A DNA stretch of 64,000 nt from Cellvibrio sp. KY-GH-1 (GTDB lineage Bacteria > Pseudomonadota > Gammaproteobacteria > Pseudomonadales > Cellvibrionaceae): contig NZ_CP031728.1 of the NCBI RefSeq assembly GCF_008806975.1, forward strand, positions 3,865,501 through 3,929,500, read 5' to 3'. The notes under the pieces are model-generated. The model saw nothing but the letters and a program-made list of their open reading frames with translations. It did not search any database and was not told the DNA's origin. Positions 1-9,200 of the stretch are shown piece by piece (the stretch's first letter is position 1; the number at the start of each line of letters is the position of its first letter). The translations under genes were made by a program, and so were the position numbers.

Positions 1-417
1 GTGGATTCAATTTTTGATCTGGTCTGGACCATCAACCCGAACGGCGACAAGGTCACCTACGGCGATGTGTTCCATCAAAACGAAGTGGAGCAATCTACCT
101 ACAACTTTGAAGAAGCCGACACCGCTTTCTTGTTCAACAATTTCGATTTCTACGAAAAAGAAAGTCAGCGTTTGATGGAAAAAAATCTGCCGCTGCCCGC
201 CTACGAAATGGTGATGAAAGCCTCGCACGCGTTCAACCTGCTGGATGCGCGCCACGCGATTTCCGTAACCGAGCGCCAACGTTTTATTTTGCGTGTGCGC
301 ACCCTGTCGCGCGCCGTTGCCCAAGCTTATTACGATAGCCGCAAAGCCCTCGGCTTCCCCCTTGCTCCTGAAGTCCTGCGCGCTGAAATGCTCGCCGCAA
401 TTGCGGAGGAAAAATAA
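1..417 (+). CDS. glyQ: Glycine--tRNA ligase alpha subunit, C-terminal part
   Basis: Charges tRNA-Gly with glycine together with GlyS (alpha2beta2 enzyme) in the cytoplasm. Only the last 138 codons are in the window; the family is about 300 residues long. The frame is open to the left edge, so the GTG at base 1 is an internal codon and not the start. Conserved GlyQ stretches are visible: [26 protein letters not shown], and [17 protein letters not shown]. The TAA stop shares one base with the ATG of glyS, which implies translational coupling of the two subunits. Confidence 0.97.
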   Translation: MDSIFDLVWTINPNGDKVTYGDVFHQNEVEQSTYNFEEADTAFLFNNFDFYEKESQRLMEKNLPLPAYEMVMKASHAFNLLDARHAISVTERQRFILRVRTLSRAVAQAYYDSRKALGFPLAPEVLRAEMLAAIAEEK

Positions 418-2495
418 TGTCTGCTGATTTTCTGGTTGAGTTGGGCACCGAAGAACTGCCCCCGAAAAATTTAAAAAATTTGATGAATGCGTTCGTAGAA
501 AACATTCAAGCGGATCTCACCGCATTGGAATTATCCTTTGATTCCGTTAAAGCCTATGCTGCTCCACGCCGCTTGGCAGTGTTGGTGGAAAATCTTGCGA
601 GTGAAACTCCCTCCAAAGAATTGGTTGTTTGGGGTCCACCGGCGGCGATTGCATTTGATAAAGAAGGTCAGCCGACCAAAGCTGCACTCGCCTTTGCTGA
701 AAAAAATGGTATCGCACCGAGCGAATTAAAAGCCGAGAGCGATGGCAAGGCGGAAAAACTGGTTGCACGCATTTCGCAACAAGGTCAAAAAACTGCTGGC
801 CTGTTGGAAAAAGTGGTGAGCGATGCACTGGCGAAATTGCCGATTGCCAAGCGCATGAAATGGGGTGCAAAACGCGAAGAGTTTGTGCGCCCGGTGCACT
901 GGTTGGTCATGCTGCTCGGCAGCGATGTGGTCAACGCCAATATTCTCGGTTTGCAAGCGGGCCGCACCAGTCGCGGTCACCGCTTCCACTACAACAACAC
1001 TATCGAACTGGCTAAAGCCAGCGACTATGCCGCTGTGTTGAAAAACACCGGTTATGTGGTAGCCGATTTCGCCGAGCGCAGCGCCACTATCAAAGCCCAA
1101 GTGGAAGCCGAAGCGAAAAAAGTCGGCGGTGTGGCAGTGATTGATGCCGACCTGCTCGATGAAGTAACTGCATTGGTGGAGTGGCCGGTCGCACTGACTG
1201 GAAAATTTGAAGAGCGTTTCCTTGCGGTGCCGGCGGAAGCATTAATTGCCTCCATGAAAGAACACCAAAAATATTTCCACGTGGTGGATGCCAACGGCAA
1301 GTTGAAAAACAACTTCATCACCGTCGCCAATATTGAAAGCAAAGATGCCACACAAATTATCGACGGCAACGAGCGCGTGATTCGCCCGCGTCTATCGGAT
1401 GCGGCTTTCTTTTTTGAAACCGATAAAAAAACCACGCTCGCTTCACTGCGCGAGCGTTTAAAAACTATCGTATTCCAAGCGCAGCTCGGCACTATTTACG
1501 ATAAAACCGAACGCGTTGCTGGCCTCGCCAAATTAATTGCGGGCAAATTAAACGCCGATGTCGCCTCCGCAGAGCGCGCCGCGCAGCTGTGTAAATCGGA
1601 TTTGGTCACCAATATGGTGGGCGAGTTCGACGATATGCAGGGTATTGCCGGTTTCTACTATGCGCAAAACGACGGCGAAAATGCCGAAGTGGCCGCCGCC
1701 ATGAACGAGCAATATATGCCGCGCTTTGCCGGTGACCAATTGCCGCAAACTGTGACTGGCACCATTATCGCGCTTGCCGATCGCTTGGATACCATCAGCG
1801 GTATTTTTGGCATTGGCCAACAACCGTCTGGCTCCAAAGATCCATTCGCCTTGCGCCGTGCGAGCATCGCCGTATTGCGTTTGCTGGTAGAGAAAAATCT
1901 CACGTTGGATTTGCGTGAGTTGTTAACATTCGCTAAAGCACAACACAAAAACTTAACTGTTGGTGATGAACTGGTTGAGCAAGTACTCAGCTATATGCTC
2001 GATCGCTTCCGCGCCATGTTTGAAGATGCGCAGATTCCGGCAGAAGTTTTCCAATCGGTAACCGCAAAACAATTGTCGCAACCGCTGGATATCAATCAGC
2101 GTGTACTCGCCGTAAACGAGTTCAGCAAGTTGCCGCAAGCGCAGGCTTTGGCTGCCGCTAACAAGCGTGTATCCAATATTCTCGCTAAACAAAATACGGC
2201 GGTAAGCACTGATGTGAATTCAGCATTACTGCAAGAAGAGGCGGAAAAAAATCTGGCGGCAGCAATCAGTGCAAAAGAAGCGGTGGTTGCGCCCCTGTTT
2301 GCATCGCGCGCATATACTCAAGCGCTGGCTGCACTGGCGGACTTGCAACCGACTGTCGATGCGTTTTTCGATAGCGTGATGGTGATGTGCGACGATCAGG
2401 CGCTGCAACAAAACCGTTTGGCGTTGCTATCCAAACTGCGTGGCTTGTTTTTGGAAGTCGCGGATATTTCTTATTTGGTTCCAGCGAAAAACTAA
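417..2495 (+). CDS. glyS: Glycine--tRNA ligase beta subunit
   Basis: Beta chain of the heterotetrameric glycyl-tRNA synthetase, needed for tRNA binding and aminoacylation. At 692 residues it matches the family length (about 690). The N-terminus has the GlyS signature FLVELGTEELPPKNL. The middle has KRMKWGAKREEFVRPVHWL and the C-terminal part carries the DALR-type anticodon-binding region. It starts one base inside the glyQ stop codon, so the order is glyQ-glyS as in other gammaproteobacteria. The next gene, gmhB, is separated by a repeat-filled gap of about 130 bases. Nothing in the frame looks damaged. Confidence 0.98.
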   Translation: MSADFLVELGTEELPPKNLKNLMNAFVENIQADLTALELSFDSVKAYAAPRRLAVLVENLASETPSKELVVWGPPAAIAFDKEGQPTKAALAFAEKNGIAPSELKAESDGKAEKLVARISQQGQKTAGLLEKVVSDALAKLPIAKRMKWGAKREEFVRPVHWLVMLLGSDVVNANILGLQAGRTSRGHRFHYNNTIELAKASDYAAVLKNTGYVVADFAERSATIKAQVEAEAKKVGGVAVIDADLLDEVTALVEWPVALTGKFEERFLAVPAEALIASMKEHQKYFHVVDANGKLKNNFITVANIESKDATQIIDGNERVIRPRLSDAAFFFETDKKTTLASLRERLKTIVFQAQLGTIYDKTERVAGLAKLIAGKLNADVASAERAAQLCKSDLVTNMVGEFDDMQGIAGFYYAQNDGENAEVAAAMNEQYMPRFAGDQLPQTVTGTIIALADRLDTISGIFGIGQQPSGSKDPFALRRASIAVLRLLVEKNLTLDLRELLTFAKAQHKNLTVGDELVEQVLSYMLDRFRAMFEDAQIPAEVFQSVTAKQLSQPLDINQRVLAVNEFSKLPQAQALAAANKRVSNILAKQNTAVSTDVNSALLQEEAEKNLAAAISAKEAVVAPLFASRAYTQALAALADLQPTVDAFFDSVMVMCDDQALQQNRLALLSKLRGLFLEVADISYLVPAKN

Positions 2496-2501
2496 CTGAA
2501 A

Positions 2502-2620
2502 AAAATCCCTCCCCAACCCTCCCTTTAAAAAGGGAGGGAGTTAACATCCCCTTTGCAAAAGGGGGTCGGCGCAGCCGGGGGGATTTGAATCCCTACCCCC
2601 TTTCCAAAGGGGGAATAAAA
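2502..2620. repeat. Intergenic cluster of three GC-rich small inverted repeats
   Basis: The gap between glyS and gmhB holds three short hairpins in series: 2517-2538 (CCCTCCCTTT paired with AAAGGGAGGG), 2548-2564 (CCCCTTT with AAAGGGG) and 2596-2613 (CCCCCTTT with AAAGGGGG). A CGGCGCAGCCG segment lies between the second and third. Runs of C and G like this resemble dispersed REP-like intergenic repeats of proteobacteria (recalled, not searched). The element ends about 10 bases before the gmhB start, so it could lower or tune downstream expression. It could also act as a weak terminator after glyS. Confidence 0.7.
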
Positions 2621-2629
2621 CGGAATACC

Positions 2630-3211
2630 ATGAAACTAATTATTCTCGACCGCGATGGCGTTATAAATCAGGATCGCGACGACTACGTAAAATCTGCCGA
2701 TGAATGTATTCCCATTGAAGATAGCATCGATGCGATTGCACGTTTGAGTAACGCCGGGTTCACGGTGGTAATTGCAACCAACCAGGCAGGGCTTGCACGT
2801 GGTAAATTCGAGTTGGAAGACTTGGAAGCCATTCACGCCAAAATCACTAAACTGGTGGAAGAAAAAGGTGGCGAGATAGGCGCGATTTTTTATTGCCCGC
2901 ACCACCCGGATGAAAATTGTAAATGCCGCAAACCTAAACCGGGCATGCTGGATGCAATTGAAGCCGAATTTAATACTTCGGTGGAAAGCAGTTATTTTAT
3001 TGGCGACAGCTTGCGCGATTTGCAAGCGGCGGTCCAAAAAGCTTGCAAACCTGTTTTAGTGCTCACCGGCAATGGCGTGCGTACTCAGGCGCAGCTTGCA
3101 GTTCCTGGTTTGCAAACCGATGCACCTATTATTGAATCGGAACAAGTGCAAGTTTTTGAAAATTTAGCGGCGGCAGCTAGTTTTATTATCGCCAACGAGT
3201 CACAGCAATAG
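2630..3211 (+). CDS. gmhB: D-glycero-beta-D-manno-heptose-1,7-bisphosphate 7-phosphatase
   Basis: HAD-superfamily phosphatase that removes the C7 phosphate of heptose bisphosphate during synthesis of ADP-heptose for the lipopolysaccharide core. The 193-residue product matches the family length. Asp7 and Asp9 in LDRDGVIN are the nucleophile and acid/base. The zinc-binding set Cys89, His91, Cys97, Cys99 is visible in CPHHPDENCKC, and YFIGDSLRDLQAA is the late HAD motif. An upstream extension of the frame exists but encodes the repeat cluster, so the ATG at 2630 (GGA five bases upstream) is chosen. The acyltransferase gene follows after 11 bases. Confidence 0.95.
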   Translation: MKLIILDRDGVINQDRDDYVKSADECIPIEDSIDAIARLSNAGFTVVIATNQAGLARGKFELEDLEAIHAKITKLVEEKGGEIGAIFYCPHHPDENCKCRKPKPGMLDAIEAEFNTSVESSYFIGDSLRDLQAAVQKACKPVLVLTGNGVRTQAQLAVPGLQTDAPIIESEQVQVFENLAAAASFIIANESQQ

Positions 3212-3222
3212 CGGAATCGAAA

Positions 3223-3978
3223 GTGCTAAAACTTCGCAGTTTTATTTTTGCAATCGGCTACAACGGCACCAGCGCACTGGCTGGATTAATCGCGGTAATT
3301 ATCTGGCCCATTTTCCCTTATAGCTGGCGCTGGCGCATAGTGACTTGCTGGAACCGCTTTGTAATGTTCTGGATCAGAATCTGCTGCGGTGTGCGCTTTG
3401 AAATTATCGGCAACAAACACGCCGATCACTTTCCCTGTGTAGTGATGGCAAAACACCAGAGCACTTGGGAAACCATGTTCCTGCAATATTATTTTGGCCC
3501 GGTTAGCACCATACTTAAAAAAGAATTATTCCGTATCCCATTTTTTGGCTGGGGTCTTGCCAGCTTGCGCCCTATTGCCATTGATCGCAGTAGCCCGGTA
3601 CAGGCGCTGAAAGAAATAAAAAAGAAAGGCATTGAGCGTTTGCAACAAGGCAATAATTTTTTGATTTTTCCCGAAGGTACACGCACACCCGTTGGTCAAG
3701 TAGGTAATTACGCGCGCAGCGGCGCCGATATTGCCATTAGCGCCGGTGTACCCATTATTGCTGTTGCGCACAACGCCGGTGAATGCTGGCCGCATAAACA
3801 TTTTATTAAGTACCCGGGTACGATTCGGGTAGTGATTAGCGAACCCTTCCAGACCGAAGGAAAAGATCGCAAGCAATTAACCGAAGATGTCAAAAATTGG
3901 ATTGAAGGCGAGATTGCCAAAATGCCGCCGGCGCGCAACGATGGTGTTCGGGTCTTAACGGAAAACACAGCTTCATAA
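3223..3978 (+). CDS. plsC: 1-acyl-sn-glycerol-3-phosphate acyltransferase
   Basis: Inner-membrane enzyme that adds the second acyl chain to lysophosphatidic acid to make phosphatidic acid. The product has 251 residues. Two hydrophobic segments lie in the first 60 residues. The catalytic block is His78-x4-Glu83 (KHQSTWE), the HX4E form of the usual HX4D motif that is common in this subgroup. The acyl-acceptor block FPEGTR is at about 149-154. The start is GTG, 11 bases after gmhB, so the genes are probably cotranscribed. The gmhB-plsC pair fits an envelope-lipid theme. A different lysophospholipid specificity cannot be excluded. Confidence 0.93.
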   Translation: MLKLRSFIFAIGYNGTSALAGLIAVIIWPIFPYSWRWRIVTCWNRFVMFWIRICCGVRFEIIGNKHADHFPCVVMAKHQSTWETMFLQYYFGPVSTILKKELFRIPFFGWGLASLRPIAIDRSSPVQALKEIKKKGIERLQQGNNFLIFPEGTRTPVGQVGNYARSGADIAISAGVPIIAVAHNAGECWPHKHFIKYPGTIRVVISEPFQTEGKDRKQLTEDVKNWIEGEIAKMPPARNDGVRVLTENTAS

Positions 3979-4074
3979 AAATAATCTTTCAATTAATACG
4001 ACTCTAATTGAAACATTATTTAATGGTCGCGCTGAATAGTTTCGGTCTCACCGTTATTTTTTCTCTTATTAAAT

Positions 4075-4998
4075 CTATTGTTTATCCAATTCTCTATCCC
4101 AGGGTGGCGTTCCTTTAAACGCATTGGCAAGAAAATCGATCATCACTCGTACCTTTGCACTCAAATGCCGTCGACTTGGATAAAGCGCTAGCACATCAAT
4201 ATCCGGCAAGTGAAAATCGGGGAGAACACGCACTAACTTTCCGGTGCGTAAATCCTCGCCACTGAGAAATGTCGGGCAGCGTGCAATTCCAACCCCTTGC
4301 AATGCGGCAGCGCGAATCGTATCACCATTATTCGCATGCATCACAAAGGATATTTTTACCGAGTGCTCTTGTGTGTTCGCATCCGTCAGCACCCACTGAT
4401 CGCCATTGGGCGCGTAGGTGTAGCCAATGCATTGGTGCTGCGCCAAATCCGCCGGCGTTGTTGGCGCTCCGTATTTTTGTAAATACTCGGGCGATGCACA
4501 CAAAAAATTGTGCGAGGTCGCCAGCTTACGCGCCGCATTGGATGATGAGCCTGAGCGCGAAATACGAATCGCCAGATCGTAGCCTTCCTCCACAATATCC
4601 ACGACCCTATCCACCAGCGAGATATCCAACTCTACATCGGGATACTTAAGCATGAATTGCGGCCATAGCGGCGCGAGATGCAAAATCCCAAAGCTGATAG
4701 GCGCATTGATGCGCAGCAAACCACGCGGTTGCAAGGTGGCGGAGCTGACGATGGATTCTGCATCCGCCATTTCATCCAGAATGCTCTTGGCGCGTTCGAA
4801 CAAGGCCTCACCACTTTCGGTGAGCGACATTTTGCGCGAAGTGCGGTTTAACAGGCGCGCGCCCAAATGCGCTTCCAAATCGCTGATATAGCGCGTGACG
4901 TTGGCGGGCGAGGTGTCCAGTGCCTCGGCGGCGCGGGCGAAGCCATCCCGCTTAACCACTTCCACAAAGACTTCCAAAGCGCGCAAGCGATCCAACAT
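4075..4998 (-). CDS. LysR-family transcriptional regulator
   Basis: DNA-binding regulator of 307 residues. It has an N-terminal winged helix-turn-helix (about residues 1-60, with DGFARAAEALDTSPANVTRYI as the recognition region) and a C-terminal effector-binding domain from about residue 90. The ATG at 4998 is preferred over a TTG four codons upstream because GGGG lies about six bases before it. The gene is divergent from the short-chain dehydrogenase gene with about 160 bases between them, the usual layout for a LysR protein that controls its neighbour. It is close to the AaeR/DsdC-like group that often pairs with oxidoreductases; the inducer is unknown. Confidence 0.92.
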   Translation of the reverse strand: MLDRLRALEVFVEVVKRDGFARAAEALDTSPANVTRYISDLEAHLGARLLNRTSRKMSLTESGEALFERAKSILDEMADAESIVSSATLQPRGLLRINAPISFGILHLAPLWPQFMLKYPDVELDISLVDRVVDIVEEGYDLAIRISRSGSSSNAARKLATSHNFLCASPEYLQKYGAPTTPADLAQHQCIGYTYAPNGDQWVLTDANTQEHSVKISFVMHANNGDTIRAAALQGVGIARCPTFLSGEDLRTGKLVRVLPDFHLPDIDVLALYPSRRHLSAKVRVMIDFLANAFKGTPPWDRELDKQ

Positions 4999-5158
4999 AG
5001 CTGACCCCAATTATTCACAATTTATGAATTAATTATCAATTTTTAGCCAATTGATGCATAAAAACATAAACCATAAAGTGTGTCCATGGGCTGCGAAACA
5101 TCTAGCGCCTAAAGCAAACAACCTAAACCGATTTAACAACCTTATTTGGAGCAAGATC
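4999..5158. promoter_or_regulatory. Divergent promoter region, LysR gene and dehydrogenase gene
   Basis: AT-rich divergent spacer. It contains overlapping ATTCA/TGAAT and ATTGATAATTAATT-like dyads near 5012-5042, which could be T-N11-A LysR operators. No exact operator can be fixed from one sequence. The GGAG at 5148-5151 belongs to the dehydrogenase ribosome binding site. Confidence 0.45.
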
Positions 5159-5908
5159 ATGACTCAATTCACCCAAAAAACTGTACTGGTAACCGGCGGC
5201 AACAGTGGTATCGGCCTGGCAACGGCGGTGGCTTTTGCACAGCAAGGTGCGCGCCTGGTAATCACCGGCCGCGATCAGGCAACACTGGCGCAAGCCCAAC
5301 AACAACTCGGCGCCGACGCTATCGCCCTGCAAAGTGAAGCAGGCGATGTGAACGCCGCCAAAGCGTTAGCTGCCCAATTGAGCGAACAAGGCGTGCGTTT
5401 GGATGCCGTGTTTATTAACGCCGGTGTCGCTAAATTTGCACCGCTAGAAGTGGTAGACGAAGACTTGTGGGATCAGACCTTTAACGTCAATGTGAAAGGC
5501 GCTTACTTTACGATTCAGGCACTCTTGCCACTCTTGAATGAAGGCGCTGCGATCATCCTGAACGGTTCGATCAATGCTCATATCGGCATGCCCAATTCCA
5601 GCGTCTACGCCGCCAGTAAAGCCGCATTGATCTCGTTTGCCAAAACCTTGTCGGCAGAATTGGTAGGGCGCGGGATTCGGGTGAACGTGGTCAGCCCTGG
5701 CCCTGTATCAACACCACTCTATGGCAAACTGGGTGTTCCGGCCGAGCAACTGAATGAGTTAGCGAGCCAGATTCAAGCGCAAGTACCAGTAAAGCGCTTT
5801 GGTAAGCCCGAGGAAGTTGCAAGCGCCGTGGTTTATCTTGCATCGCCGAACGCAGCATTTGTGGTGGGGGCTGAATTAATCATTGATGGCGGCATGAGCC
5901 AGTTGTAA
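5159..5908 (+). CDS. Short-chain dehydrogenase/reductase (SDR family)
   Basis: NAD(P)-dependent oxidoreductase of 249 residues, the classical SDR size. The cofactor motif TGGNSGIG is at residues 12-19, NAG is in the middle, and a catalytic Ser (NGSINAH) is followed by Tyr-x3-Lys (YAASK). The C-terminus has the GAELIIDGG ending typical of the family. An in-frame upstream ATG at 5051 would add 36 residues with no SDR similarity. The ATG at 5159 has GGAG seven bases upstream and is chosen. The LysR gene is divergent and probably regulates it. The substrate is not evident. A strong terminator follows within 20 bases. Confidence 0.95.
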   Translation: MTQFTQKTVLVTGGNSGIGLATAVAFAQQGARLVITGRDQATLAQAQQQLGADAIALQSEAGDVNAAKALAAQLSEQGVRLDAVFINAGVAKFAPLEVVDEDLWDQTFNVNVKGAYFTIQALLPLLNEGAAIILNGSINAHIGMPNSSVYAASKAALISFAKTLSAELVGRGIRVNVVSPGPVSTPLYGKLGVPAEQLNELASQIQAQVPVKRFGKPEEVASAVVYLASPNAAFVVGAELIIDGGMSQL

Positions 5909-5926
5909 GCCCTAGATCGCATAAAA

Positions 5927-5958
5927 GAAAAATCCCCGGGCTTGCCGGGGATTTTTTT
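5927..5958. terminator. Bidirectional intrinsic terminator
   Basis: The stem AATCCCCGG / CCGGGGATT has a short cttg loop, with an A-run on the left and seven T on the right. It lies between the convergent dehydrogenase gene (+) and the small lipoprotein gene (-) and can serve both. Confidence 0.9.
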
Positions 5959-5962
5959 AGCC

Positions 5963-6250
5963 TCAATCGATAGTTGCACTGCCCTCTTTTAAAATCACCA
6001 CTGTTTTTTGAGTCTCCCAGTAGTATTTTTTGACTACTACCAACTCGGTTTTGCCGGTATTGGTAATTTTGGTGCTGTCCGTAAAGGTATATTCTTTATT
6101 TAACTCCATCACACTACTTTTTACAGAGGAGCTACTGGAACTCATCACGCTGGATGACGAATTGTTGTTGTGCTTTTTGCTACCGCCGCCGCAGGCAACC
6201 AGGCTGGCGACCAACAATAAGAGCAGGGAATTAAGGATATATTTTTTCAT
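5963..6250 (-). CDS. Small serine-rich lipoprotein, unknown function
   Basis: The product has 95 residues. A lipoprotein signal peptide ends in LVAC (Cys at about residue 19) followed by GGGSKK. A run of about 20 serines with scattered Val/Met follows, then a short folded tail of about 45 residues rich in Thr, Val and Lys. A longer frame opens upstream, but it overlaps the end of the repeat-protein gene. The ATG at 6250 with AAGGA seven bases before it is clearly the start. It lies 14 bases downstream of the 1195-residue repeat protein on the same strand, so the two are probably cotranscribed. I do not recognise the tail domain. Confidence 0.85.
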   Translation of the reverse strand: MKKYILNSLLLLLVASLVACGGGSKKHNNNSSSSVMSSSSSSVKSSVMELNKEYTFTDSTKITNTGKTELVVVKKYYWETQKTVVILKEGSATID

Positions 6251-6263
6251 GGCCTGTTCCTTA

Positions 6264-9200
6264 TTAGTTCGCAGCTGGGTAGCTAAGAGTGATGCTGAAA
6301 GATTCGTCGGTACTTTCAAACGCCGTCATTTGTGGTGAGCCTGCAGCACTTCCCGGTTTGAAGAACTCGACCAGGCCAATGCTATCCGAATACAACTGCA
6401 CGGATTGCAAGCTTCCTCCGGTGATATCTATTGCTGCTTGGGCGTTGTCATCCTCCGCTGCAGTTTTACGCAAACCCGGTTTGTTGCCGGGGTTAAAGGT
6501 TCCCGCTGCCCTGACTTGCACACTAAGGTTACCGCCTCCGAAGCCACCGCCTAAACCACCACTGCCACCAGAGGGCGAGAATCCACCGCTTCCAACGCTG
6601 GTCAATCCGCCAGAAATAGCACCGGAAATCAACGATGCGGTCTGGGTTGATGCGATTGAAACGGTAGGCGCCACCACAGAAGCGCCAGTCGTTTGTACTG
6701 TAGTAATAACACTGCGTCCAATCGTGGTCATGGTAGTTATACTGCTAGCGCCATAGCTAGTGGTAGTTGGGGTGGAATTATCCTGGCTTGTACTACGAAC
6801 GAGACTTGATCCGTTACCCGAGGTGGTGCTGATCGCATTCCCGGAAATAGAGGTAGTCCCCAGGTTGGTTCCGGTAAGGCTACTGGTGACTGTCAGACTG
6901 GTTCCCAGGGTGTTTTGGCCGATACCAACTAACAACCCAGACGCTGCCTGAATAGTGCCCACTTCAGCCCCGATCGATACGGTATTTATTGTGGTTCCTG
7001 CGGTAGTTACCACAGCCGTAGATGTTGTCCCTGTAGTCAAATTCGATGTTTGCAGGCTAGTGCTACCAACATTCACAACCACTTGGGCGTTAGGATCGTT
7101 AGTCGATACAGACCCGCCAAGCTGGACCGTACCCGCTGAAGATTGAGTGTTCACATTGACGCTGGTTGTGATTCCACCGGACTGAAGGTTGGTCGTAGTG
7201 GCAACATTGGTCTGGGTGCTATTACCTTGAGCATCGGGAGTCGTCGTTTGTGTTGCAGTTTTAGTGCTAGCACTAAAGGTTTCAGTAGTACTTTGATTGC
7301 AATTGGTACAGATAACCGCAGGCGTATTAGCAACCTTCTCAAAGTTGACATTTATTTTTTCAGCGCCAGAGCAAAAGCCATCTGCGCATATTGGCGCCGA
7401 ATATGAGACAAATTTATAACCTTGATTGGCTTCTGCTTTACAGCTTTCTTGAAGAGTACTTATGCTGATAAAAAACAGATCGCTGCTGGACTTTGAACAC
7501 CACACACTTCCTGCGCCTGCCGGAGTAATTACAACATCGTTTTTCAATAAATAACCCGCATACACCACCAAATGTTTGTCGCTGGTCATATTCTCAATGA
7601 CGCACTTGTCACCTTCGACCCGGGAGCAGCCGCCACCCCAGGCTTTAAAACCACTTTTAAGCATGTGAGCACTACAGGTCACAGTAGTGCCCTGAAAAAT
7701 AGGATTGTCTTGTGAACAGCTTATGTAGTCCTCAAAAACTGCATTTCCAGCGGGTTTCAGTGCACGAGTCGATCCGTCGATCTGTTGGCTACTTGCGCTG
7801 ATAGTAAAAGATTGACCTTGTTCAAAAGTCGCACTCACAGATACAGGACCGCCATTGTTTAATACCGTGCAGGCAAGCTCAGAACCCTCGCAACCGCCGC
7901 CCCAGCCCTTAAACCGGTAGCCCGTATTCGCTACCGCTGTACATATTGCGCCAGCTTCCCCCAATATCGCACTGTTACAACTGATTCTGCCGCTATCGGC
8001 TGGCGATACACTGGTGCTAACGCTGAAGGTAGGAATCAATTCAAAGTAGGCTCTGCCCGCTATAGAGACTATTTGCGTTTCAGCATTAATAGTGAAGCTA
8101 CAGCTAGCGCCGGTACAATCAGGCCAGAACCACTCTTTTACACGGTAGCCTGCGTTCGCCGTAGCGGTACAGGTTCCCGTACTGCCGTAATTTACCGGGC
8201 TGGTACATTCAACTACGCCTGCATTTTCAGGCTCAGCAAAAGGAATCACGGTATAGCTTCCCACGGTGAAATTCGCCGTAACGCTCTGGTTAGCAGTGAC
8301 ATTCGTGAAACTACAACTGTTTTCAATTGCGCTGGGGCAGCCAGTCCAACCAGTAAACTTGTAACCCGCATTGGCCGTGGCGGTACAGCTGCCGGAACTG
8401 CCGTGACTAACGCTCCCACTACAACTCACACTGCCACCGGCCGCGGGAGCCGCCGAACCCGAGATGGTGTAGGTATTAACGGCAAAATTGGCCGTCACCG
8501 TTTTATTCGCTGCAACCGCTGTCAGCGTACAACTTCCGCCAGTACAGTCACCGGTCCAACCCGTAAAACTATTTCCGGTACTTGCACTGGCAGTACAGGT
8601 TGCGTTGCTGCCGCTGTTAACCGGATTCGGTGAGCAGGATGCAGTTCCTGATCCGGATGTATTTACGGTGATGTTGTATGTCGCAGGAGTCAGGTTGAAG
8701 TTCGCCGTTACTGATTTTGCGCCGGTAACTCCCGTCAAATTACAAGTCGCCCCCGTGCAGTCGCCACTCCAGTTAGCAAAGGTGTACCCCGCATTGGTGG
8801 TATAGCTACAGCTGGTATTGCTTCCGTGATCTACCGGGTTAGTCGTGCAAGTCGCCGTACCCGCAGGAGCCGGGTTTACGGCGGTGGTAATCGCATACTG
8901 GTTAAGCGTGAAGTTCGCCTGAGGATTAAGACTGCTGGTAACGTTGTTCAAGACGCAGCTCGCACCCACACAATCATTGCTCCAGGCATTGAAGGTATAG
9001 CCAGGGCCGGCCGTTGGCGTACAAGTGGTATTGCCGCCGTGAATTACGGGGTTGCTGGTACATCCAATAGAACCGCTGCTCGGGGGTGAAATACTTAAAA
9101 TGAGGTCATAACCCTTGTTCGCCGAACAGGTCGCATCGGTTCCGCCACCACTCCCGGTACAGGTCCAATCGTAACTGGACGACATAGCGGTTACCGCGGA

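Noticed and set aside
8073..8633. 186-codon plus-strand frame inside the InlB-repeat protein gene
   Set aside because: Antisense of repeats with conserved GW and Cys patterns on the other strand.
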